Source: Cumulibacter soli (lineage in GTDB: Bacteria; Actinomycetota; Actinomycetes; Mycobacteriales; Antricoccaceae). Taken from it: DNA of 64,000 nt. The position numbers were made by a program, and so were the translations under genes. Below the pieces are notes generated by a model that had not been told where the DNA came from, did no database searches, and worked only from the letters and a program-made list of their open reading frames with translations. The stretch lies in contig NZ_SMSG01000002.1 of the NCBI RefSeq assembly GCF_004382795.1, positions 186,001-250,000 of the forward strand, given 5' to 3'. Every line of letters begins with the position of its first letter. Within the stretch, counting starts at the first letter, position 1. Below, piece after piece: positions 58,126-64,000 of the stretch.

Positions 58126-59922
58126 TCATGCGACAGATATCGGCAGTGGGCTGCGGCGATCATCGGCGGCGTGGCCAGGAACTCGCCGGTCGTCAGCAAG
58201 ATAACTGTTCAACAGGTCGACGAGTTCATGGTGGAACTGCTCTCGGCGATGCGGGTTGGCGACATGCGCAATCAGCAAACTCACCAAGTCATCCAGTGGG
58301 TCAAGCCCCTCGCCGTCGTCTAGTTCCGTTCTACCGAAGGAATCCGCACACCTCTGCTCTTCACTGCGTAGGCTCCTGGCCTTCCGAGCAACGTCCTCGA
58401 TCTGGCGTTGATCAGGGATCTTGATCCGCATGTTCAACTTCGGTCTTTGATCTGGATCGACCCATTGCGGCGGCGTCCACCACGGCAGACCATCAATCAT
58501 GTCAACCCGCCAGCCGGACCGTTCAAACTCGCGATGATGATGTCCGCAAACCAGCGTCAGGTTGTCGACATCCGTGCCGCCCCCGCGCCACCACTCAAAA
58601 ACGTGGTGCCGCTGGCACCAGTCTGGCGGCACGTCACATCCGGGAAACGAACACCCACCATCTCTCGCGATCAACGCGTGCGTCTGGTTTTCCGTCGCGA
58701 CTCGCCGCGAGCGGCCAAAGGCAACAACACCACCGATATTGGTCGTCCACGTCGGGACCAGCATCGCCTCATCGGCCAGGCGCACGAAGTCGTGCAGCGT
58801 GATCCGGTCGCCGCCAGCCACCCGGCCGACGTACCGCCGCACGGCCGATCGGGGGTCATGACGCGACATGAAATCGATCGCGGCCTCTGAGTCCGAGTCG
58901 CCGCGCGCGATACCCAGCGCATCGAGAATCGCGTCTAGGTCGACGTTGATGTGAACTGTGGCGGCAGTTCCGCCACTCGCTGGCACGCCGGCAAGCTCCA
59001 GCAGACGCCGGGCAGCATCCCCGAGAGCGTCATGCCGACGCTGGTCTGCGCTGCGATCGTCGGCCGCACCAGCCTCGCTCGGTCGCGGGGCGCTCAACGG
59101 CGACAGAACCGCCTCCAGCTGCGCCTTAACAGTGGGATCCAGAAGCCCGTTGATCTGATACAGACCGTCGTACCGCCGTGGGCCAATCCGCACGCCGCGC
59201 CGCGCCGCGCAAATCGCCGGCTCCGGGCCCGTGCCGTCGGGAAGCAAGATCTGATCGAGCTTCTCGCTCGCCACCTTCAGTTCGGCGGGCCCGAGCGCGT
59301 CGGCATGCCGGACCAGGACCTCCTCCGCCTGTTCGCTCAACGAAGGATCTATGGCGGGAATCGCGGTGATCCGTCGCATCGCGGAAAGGATCTCGTCTAC
59401 TTGGCCGGTGGTCACTGCGCCGGCGACGACCGCACTCGCCAGGCTTGGTAGCGCGGGCGGTTTCTCACCGGCACTGAACCCGTTGCGAGTAAGCAGTTGC
59501 TTCGCGCGACGCTCCCGAGCGTTTGCTTCGGCGATTCCGATCCGCAGACTCCGGGCAAGACCACGAGCAACACGCTTCTCACCGGTGAAGGTCGAGAATG
59601 ACGGATCCTCCCCGGCGGCCTCAACGACGTGACTATCGACAAGGATGCTTCGCGACCGAAACGCCTCGAACTCGCTAGCCAGCCGCAACAGGCATCTCGG
59701 ATCAAGCGCACCAAAATCGCCACGCTGACCAATATCGATCAGCGCGTCCAGCCCATCGTGCAACCGCTGCAAGGCTGCCGCGATCTCTGCAGAGAATTCC
59801 TCCGCGACGGCAAGACACCTCGCGCCCTGCGCCGACGAATCCGCACCCGCCTTGGCCTCATTGGGGACGAACCGGTAGGGGTCGGGATCGGTCTGCACAA
59901 ACTCGTCACGATCGACGTCCAT
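58126..59922 (-). CDS. DUF222/HNH endonuclease domain protein (13E12 repeat family)
   Basis: A 598-residue protein. The start at 59922 has a perfect AGGAGG 6 bases upstream; two earlier in-frame ATGs do not. Residues 30-330 form the DUF222 region, and the HNH nuclease motif lies near residues 440-490: C-S-F-P-G-C then W-C-Q-R-H-H-V and N-L-T-L-V-C-G-H-H-H, a Zn-ribbon HNH. This multicopy family is typical of actinobacteria and sometimes tied to mobile DNA or repeated elements; its role is unclear. It lies next to an IS481 element. Codon use and length are normal. Confidence 0.88.
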   Translation of the reverse strand: MDVDRDEFVQTDPDPYRFVPNEAKAGADSSAQGARCLAVAEEFSAEIAAALQRLHDGLDALIDIGQRGDFGALDPRCLLRLASEFEAFRSRSILVDSHVVEAAGEDPSFSTFTGEKRVARGLARSLRIGIAEANARERRAKQLLTRNGFSAGEKPPALPSLASAVVAGAVTTGQVDEILSAMRRITAIPAIDPSLSEQAEEVLVRHADALGPAELKVASEKLDQILLPDGTGPEPAICAARRGVRIGPRRYDGLYQINGLLDPTVKAQLEAVLSPLSAPRPSEAGAADDRSADQRRHDALGDAARRLLELAGVPASGGTAATVHINVDLDAILDALGIARGDSDSEAAIDFMSRHDPRSAVRRYVGRVAGGDRITLHDFVRLADEAMLVPTWTTNIGGVVAFGRSRRVATENQTHALIARDGGCSFPGCDVPPDWCQRHHVFEWWRGGGTDVDNLTLVCGHHHREFERSGWRVDMIDGLPWWTPPQWVDPDQRPKLNMRIKIPDQRQIEDVARKARSLRSEEQRCADSFGRTELDDGEGLDPLDDLVSLLIAHVANPHRREQFHHELVDLLNSYLADDRRVPGHAADDRRSPLPISVA

Positions 59923-59999
59923 CGCAGACCTCCTCTCGAATTGCTTGTCATTCATCGTACATATGTTCGATGAATGCGTCAATAGGTCGCGAACATGGG

Positions 60000-61434
60000 T
60001 GTGATGTCTCAGGACAGGGGTGACAGTTCTGCATCAGGACATCGGTGACACTTCGTGTGTCAGGACATCGGTGGCGGTTCGGGGTTCTTGGGTCGTGGTC
60101 CGGGTGGCCGGCCGTTGCCGACGTAGCGGATGCCGGGTGCAGGTCGGGTGTGCTCGGCGAGGATCTCGCCGTCGAGGTCGGTGACGATGATCGTGTCTGC
60201 GGCTGTGATGGCCACGACCTGTTGGAAGGCGTGTGTGACGTCGATCTTGTAGACGACTCCCTCCAGACAGATGGTGCCTGAGGTAGTGACGGTTCTGATC
60301 CGGGTGTCTGCGGGCAGATCGGCCGGTGGCGTCGGTCTGGGACGACGCACCGGCGCGGGTGCTCGGTAGATGGGCCGGTCTGGTTGCGGTCGGGGCGCAT
60401 CGGCTTTCGGGGTCGCTTGCCACGCGACCAGCGGTGTGACGCGGCCGGGTAGGCCTTGGTGTGGGCGCTGGGTGTTGTAGATGGCATCGAACGCGTCGAC
60501 CTGTGTCTGGAGCTCGGTGAGGGTCTCGGCGAGGGGCTGCTTGTCGAGGTAGCGGAACAGGGTCTGATGGAATCGTTCGTTCTTTCCTTGCGTGGTCGGC
60601 TTGTACGGTTTGCCGGTGATCGCTTCGACGCCGAGGGCGGCCAGGTGCGCGACGAGTTGGCCGGTGCGCCCGAGCCGTGACGGGTTCAGCGCGATCCCGT
60701 TGTCGCTAAGCAGTCGCTGGGGCACTCCGTGCGCGGCGATGGCCTTGTCGACGATGGTGATCGCGTCCTTCGCGGTCTCGCCCCACGCGACGTGTGAGGC
60801 AAGGGCGTAGCGGGAGTGGTCGTCGAGGAGCTGGAAGATCACGCATTTGCGTCCGCCGGTCAGGACGTATTCGGTGGCGTCGAGCTGCCAGCACGCGTTC
60901 GGCGCTGGGTAGACGAAGCGTCGCCATGCCGAGCGCGGCTTCTTCTTCGGCTCCAACCGCGCGACGCCGGCCTCGCGGAAGATCCGCGCCAGCGACGCTG
61001 TCGAGGGCACGTGCTCGAGACCTATCGAGCGCATCTTCTCGTGCACGCTGATCGGACCGTGGTCCAGACCGGAGGCCTCCAGCGCCGCGCGGACAGCGAT
61101 CGCTTCACTCTTCGTCTGATCACTCGACCGGGACGGGCTGGTCTTCGGGCGCCGGGTCCGCGGCTCGAGCGCCGCGGCCGGCCCGTCGTCCTTCGCGCGC
61201 CTACGCAGCTCGTAGAAGGACTTACGGGAGATACCGTGCTCGGCGCAGAACGTCGAGACCGCGCCGCGCGGCGCATCATCAGGCCACTGCGAGATCGCCA
61301 GACGGACACGAGGATCGATAGGTTCATTGACTGCCACCACCCGAGCCTTAGGCGCGAAGTGTCACCACCAACACAGCCCGAACCGTCACCGATGAGCTGA
61401 TACAGAACTGTCACCGATGTCTTGATAGATGACA
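60000..61434. mobile_element. IS481-family insertion sequence
   Basis: A 1435-bp element with one transposase gene. Imperfect terminal inverted repeats of about 50 bp begin TGT at both ends: left end from 60000 (TGTGATGTCTCAGGAC), right end up to 61434 (reverse complement TGTCATCTATCAAGAC). The GTGACAGTTCTG core is shared, with internal GGTGAC repeats near each end. I see no clear target-site duplication (flanks GGG and GGT). The element inserted next to the DUF222 gene, probably into intergenic DNA. Confidence 0.85.
60060..61340 (-). CDS. IS481-family transposase (DDE)
   Basis: A 426-residue transposase. An N-terminal helix-turn-helix (S-R-K-S-F-Y-E-L-R-R-R) is followed by the integrase core with D in W-Q-L-D-A-T-E-Y near residue 154, D in L-L-S-D-N-G near 217 and E in K-N-E-R-F-H-Q near 257. 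The C-terminal 100 residues include a small beta-rich domain (I-C-L-E-G-V-V-Y-K-I) common in this group. The frame is intact, so the element may be active. Confidence 0.93.
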   Translation of the reverse strand: MVAVNEPIDPRVRLAISQWPDDAPRGAVSTFCAEHGISRKSFYELRRRAKDDGPAAALEPRTRRPKTSPSRSSDQTKSEAIAVRAALEASGLDHGPISVHEKMRSIGLEHVPSTASLARIFREAGVARLEPKKKPRSAWRRFVYPAPNACWQLDATEYVLTGGRKCVIFQLLDDHSRYALASHVAWGETAKDAITIVDKAIAAHGVPQRLLSDNGIALNPSRLGRTGQLVAHLAALGVEAITGKPYKPTTQGKNERFHQTLFRYLDKQPLAETLTELQTQVDAFDAIYNTQRPHQGLPGRVTPLVAWQATPKADAPRPQPDRPIYRAPAPVRRPRPTPPADLPADTRIRTVTTSGTICLEGVVYKIDVTHAFQQVVAITAADTIIVTDLDGEILAEHTRPAPGIRYVGNGRPPGPRPKNPEPPPMS

Positions 61435-61498
61435 GGTGCTGTCATCGGCGCACAACCCCAGACAGTAGGGGCGGCTCAGGAGATCCACATCCAGCACA

Positions 61499-61526
61499 GC
61501 GGGACACCGTGCGCACGGTGTCCCGC
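61499..61526. terminator. 28-bp perfect palindrome downstream of the WYL regulator
   Basis: GCGGGACACCGTGC and its exact complement meet without spacer at 61512/61513. It lies 103 bp beyond the WYL gene stop, in the 194-bp gap to the IS element, and is a plausible terminator for that gene. Nothing else is visible in this gap. Confidence 0.5.
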
Positions 61527-61628
61527 CCTCGCGGCTGAGGCCGTTGCGGTCGTCGACTATCGCCGGGGAACTGCTCGGCGGTACGCCTGATGAGGTGCGC
61601 GCACAAGGACACAGGGCGGGCGATGCGG

Positions 61629-62609
61629 CTAGGACGAGGCAGGCCAGCCCGACTCGCGGTACTGCGCCAAAGCCTCGGCTGCAGTGTCCGCCATCATCGC
61701 CCGCAACTCCGGCGGATCGAGGGCCTGCACCCAGTTCCCAAAACCAAGCAGCACACCGACCACCCCACGTAAGGCATGCACGCGCGCCTCGATCAGCGAC
61801 CACTCCTCGTCCAATTCGCTCACTGCGGGTTCGCCCAGCAGCGTGATCTGAAGCGATCGCAAGGCAAGATCGACTCGATCGCGACGAGTCCGCAGCCGAA
61901 TCAACACGCTGTCGCGCGCGTTCCATCCGGCCCGGATGCCTCGCCAGACCTGCCGCACATCCAGCCTTTCGGGCCGCCTGGTCGGTTCGTCGAGCAATCG
62001 GATGTCGGTGATCCGACTTATCCGGTAGGTGTGGGGTTTACCGCGGTGCGCCGCGACCAGGTACCAGGTGGACCCCGCCAAAACCAAGCCCCATGGGTCG
62101 ACGGTTCGGCGTCCGCCATTGTCGGACGACAGCGCCTCATAGAGAATCCGCGCTCGGCAGTCGCGCTGTACAGCCTCAAACACGGGCGCTAGCGCGTCGG
62201 GATTGTGCGCCGTCCCACCCCAGCCGCCAGGATCCACGATCACCCGATCGAGCAATCTGCCCACCTGCTGCGCGTGATCTTCGGGCAGGCCGCTGGCCAT
62301 AGAGCGGACGGCGCGGCTGAACGCCTGATTTAGACCGAGGGCGTCGGCCACGCCCGCTCCCCCGATCAGCAACGCCTTGGATTCATCGACTGTCAGGTCG
62401 GCGCTATCGGGCCGATATCCGGGAAGTAGCGCGTAGCCGCCTTCGCGGCCGCGTTCGGCGTACACCGGGACGCCCATCAACGAGAGCGCATCAATATCAC
62501 GCTGGATCGTGCGGCTGGTGACCTCGAGTCGCGCAGCGAGGTCGGCCGCACTCAGGCGGACATGTCGGCGCAGTAAGTCGACGATCGACAACAAGCGGTC
62601 CGCGCGCAT
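61629..62609 (-). CDS. YafY-type transcriptional regulator with WYL domain
   Basis: A 326-residue regulator. The N-terminal winged helix (R-L-L-S-I-V-D-L-L, then L-S-A-A-D-L-A-A-R-L-E-V-T-S-R-T-I-Q-R-D-I) is followed by the G-R-E-G-G-Y segment, a WYL domain around residues 140-215 with the W-Y-L-V-A-A-H-R-G-K-P-H-T-Y-R-I-S-R pattern, and a C-terminal WCX-like domain. It is divergent from the TIGR03086 gene with a long palindrome between them, so it probably controls that gene and itself. WYL domains bind nucleic acids or small ligands; the signal is unknown. Confidence 0.9.
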   Translation of the reverse strand: MRADRLLSIVDLLRRHVRLSAADLAARLEVTSRTIQRDIDALSLMGVPVYAERGREGGYALLPGYRPDSADLTVDESKALLIGGAGVADALGLNQAFSRAVRSMASGLPEDHAQQVGRLLDRVIVDPGGWGGTAHNPDALAPVFEAVQRDCRARILYEALSSDNGGRRTVDPWGLVLAGSTWYLVAAHRGKPHTYRISRITDIRLLDEPTRRPERLDVRQVWRGIRAGWNARDSVLIRLRTRRDRVDLALRSLQITLLGEPAVSELDEEWSLIEARVHALRGVVGVLLGFGNWVQALDPPELRAMMADTAAEALAQYRESGWPASS

Positions 62610-62626
62610 AACTCATACTCTGCCAT

Positions 62627-62655
62627 TCATATACGACAGAGGATGTCGTATATGA
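62627..62655. promoter_or_regulatory. Palindromic operator between the WYL regulator and the TIGR03086 gene
   Basis: TCATATACGACA and its exact complement TGTCGTATATGA are separated by GAGGA, a 12-5-12 perfect inverted repeat. It begins 18 bp before the WYL gene start and ends 56 bp before the divergent ATG, the place expected for a divergent autoregulatory operator. Confidence 0.72.
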
Positions 62656-62710
62656 GCTGCGATTCTGGCATCACGACGGCGAACGTCGTCACACGCCACG
62701 AGGAGGAATC

Positions 62711-63319
62711 ATGAACGCACCGGACCTTCGCCCACACGTCACGCGCGCCCAGGAGTGGATCGCTACCCTGATCGACGGCGTCACGCCCGCAGATCTCGAC
62801 TTGCCCACGCCGTGTGCGGACTTCAACGTGCGTGATCTTCTGCAGCATCTGTTCGCTGTCGAGAAGCGCGTCGAGTCCGTCGGCTTGATCGGCACTATCG
62901 CGGATGTACCTACCTCATTGCCGCTTCCTTCGGGCGATCTTGGCGCCGGATTCCGGATTGCGGCTGCAGCGGCGATCGCGCCCTGGGACGACGACAGACT
63001 CACCTCGATTGTGACGGTGCCATTCGGAACACTGCCGGGAGCCGCCGCGCTCGGCGCCTACCTGAGCGAGCACATCGTCCACGGCTGGGATCTCGCCGTA
63101 GCAACCGGACAACCGTCGGAGACCGACGAGGACATCGCGACAATCGCGCTACAGGCGATGACGAATGCTTTGCCCGCCGAGCCGCGTGGCGGAGATATTC
63201 CCTTCGACGCGCCCGTCGAGCCGGCCGCGGATGCCGGACCCACAGAGCAACTCGCGAACTGGACGGGTCGCTCGCGGGCGGTGAGCGGGCGAGTCAAGAA
63301 TCGCGCGGCCGGCGCATAG
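62711..63319 (+). CDS. TIGR03086-family protein (maleylpyruvate isomerase/DinB fold)
   Basis: A 202-residue protein of the mycothiol-dependent DinB-like group. Visible family features are the N-terminal T-R-A-Q-E-W-I-A segment, the T-P-C-A-D-F-N-V-R-D-L-L-Q-H-L motif near residues 33-47 (metal-binding histidine candidate) and the E-H-I-V-H-G-W-D-L-A motif near 119-128. Such proteins bind a metal and may use mycothiol; a specific reaction is not known for this subgroup. It is divergent from a WYL regulator, with a palindromic operator between, and has AGGAGG 5 bases before the ATG. Confidence 0.88.
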   Translation: MNAPDLRPHVTRAQEWIATLIDGVTPADLDLPTPCADFNVRDLLQHLFAVEKRVESVGLIGTIADVPTSLPLPSGDLGAGFRIAAAAAIAPWDDDRLTSIVTVPFGTLPGAAALGAYLSEHIVHGWDLAVATGQPSETDEDIATIALQAMTNALPAEPRGGDIPFDAPVEPAADAGPTEQLANWTGRSRAVSGRVKNRAAGA

Positions 63320-63463
63320 GGACAGGCCCAGCCAGGCCCAGTCGCTGAGGCCCACGCTCGTGGCGCTGGTGCCGACCACCGCCACGCATGAGACTTGGTC
63401 GACCGGATCGATACCGTGGTTCGCAACGATCATTCGGATCGGCTAGATCCGGGCTGCGAGTGC

Positions 63464-63817
63464 CTATGTGCGGTCGGTGGCTTCGGCGCGTACGAAGGTG
63501 GGCGGATTCGCCCGCCACGCGGCGATGACTGCCCCATGGCCACGGTACTTCTCGGCGTACGCGTCAAGGATCTCCGGAATATCCGACTCCGGGGCCAGGG
63601 AGGCATTCCCGGTACACGACACCTTGCCTGCACGCATTTCAAGCTCGCCAGCGTGCAACGCGTTTCGTAGCCAATCGCTGGTGAGGCCGCCTCGGGCGGC
63701 GGCATAGAACCGGTCGTGTACGACGACAAACCAGACGCGCACGAGGTGTTCGGCTCCGGTGTATCGCCCATGCGTCACGACGGTGCACGTCTGGCCTCGC
63801 CATTGATTTGGGTCCAT
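63464..63817 (-). CDS. DUF2255-family-like small protein
   Basis: A 117-residue soluble protein. The stretch V-V-T-H-G-R-Y-T-G-A-E-H-L-V-R-V-W-F-V-V-V resembles DUF2255 and the related flavin-binding split barrels of nitroreductase-like small proteins. The later W-L-R-N-A-L and the C-terminal A-A-W-R-A-N-P segments also fit. No neighbours in the same direction; the 144-bp gap upstream on the other side shows nothing. Function unknown. Family assignment is tentative. Confidence 0.6.
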   Translation of the reverse strand: MDPNQWRGQTCTVVTHGRYTGAEHLVRVWFVVVHDRFYAAARGGLTSDWLRNALHAGELEMRAGKVSCTGNASLAPESDIPEILDAYAEKYRGHGAVIAAWRANPPTFVRAEATDRT

Positions 63818-63928
63818 CCATCCACGATGTCAGAGTCCGATGTCGCCGTCATCGTCGCGCCGCCGTCATCCGCGAGTTCCACGGCAACGGCAAGCAACAG
63901 CGATACGCGCACCGTTGAGCACAGCCAC

Positions 63929-64000
63929 CTACTTTCGCTGGCGGGACTTCACCAGCCCCCATACGTGCGCCGCGGCGATCAGGACGCCGAAGATGCTCAC
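63929..64000 (-). CDS. C-terminal fragment of a membrane protein (5' part beyond the window)
   Basis: A frame open to the window end on the minus strand encodes S-I-F-G-V-L-I-A-A-A-H-V-W-G-L-V followed by a basic K-S-R-Q-R-K tail and TAG. A hydrophobic helix with a positively charged end is typical of a membrane-protein C-terminus. Only 24 codons are visible, so no family can be named. Confidence 0.4.
   Translation of the reverse strand: MSIFGVLIAAAHVWGLVKSRQRK

Overview
The window is GC-rich, tightly packed chromosomal DNA from an actinomycete (Actinomycetota). Supporting evidence: a DUF222/HNH (13E12-type) endonuclease, a maleylpyruvate-isomerase/DinB-fold TIGR03086 protein, a near-consensus IdeR/DmdR iron box, EfeUOB iron uptake, a WYL regulator, an IS481-type element and many short class III CoA-transferase, FadD and SMP-30 genes. 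The genus cannot be fixed from the sequence alone. I see no rRNA, tRNA or CRISPR array.

0-7.9 kb: the C-terminal part of RsgA overlaps a HisN-type phosphatase; then come an AlkB-like dioxygenase, an LhgO/TVP38 pair and an acyl-CoA synthetase. Next is a probable manganese operon: a yybP-ykoY-type riboswitch, a CaCA-superfamily exchanger and an MntR/DtxR regulator. 8-15.8 kb: a leftward operon (ABC ATPase, lipoprotein binding protein, double permease, CoA-transferase) diverges from an IclR regulator, which is followed by an enoyl-CoA hydratase and an SDR. The same 17-bp palindrome sits before both the regulator and the hydratase, suggesting one uptake-and-degradation regulon for an organic acid. 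15.8-30.2 kb: AIM24 protein and pyruvate carboxylase, a CDF metal exporter, DUF1697, an IlvD/Edd dehydratase translationally coupled to a second IlvD-like protein that has lost cluster ligands, YnfA, two SMP-30 proteins, cysteine synthase, a FadD and a VKOR protein.

30.3-47.4 kb is the most distinctive region. Two modules, each headed by the same promoter architecture and by a 37-42 codon leader peptide ending in M-R-C-x-x, encode flavin-dependent (luciferase-family) monooxygenases, two closely related peptide-type binding lipoproteins, one set of DppBC/DppDF transporter subunits, a DUF1684 protein and an OYE-family reductase. The make-up fits scavenging of sulfur from an organosulfur compound, possibly a modified cysteine or peptide. 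The leaders resemble actinobacterial leader peptides found before sulfur-acquisition genes.

47.5-53.8 kb: a NarL-type two-component system diverges from efeUOB across an iron box. 53.8-58.1 kb is accessory DNA: a hypothetical protein, a TetR/membrane-protein pair with inverted-repeat operators, a SUKH-like gene, a DUF3995 protein and three unrelated tandem-repeat families. 58.1-64 kb: a DUF222/HNH endonuclease, an IS481 element, a WYL regulator divergent from a TIGR03086 protein across a strong palindrome, a DUF2255-like protein and the tail of a membrane protein cut by the window edge.
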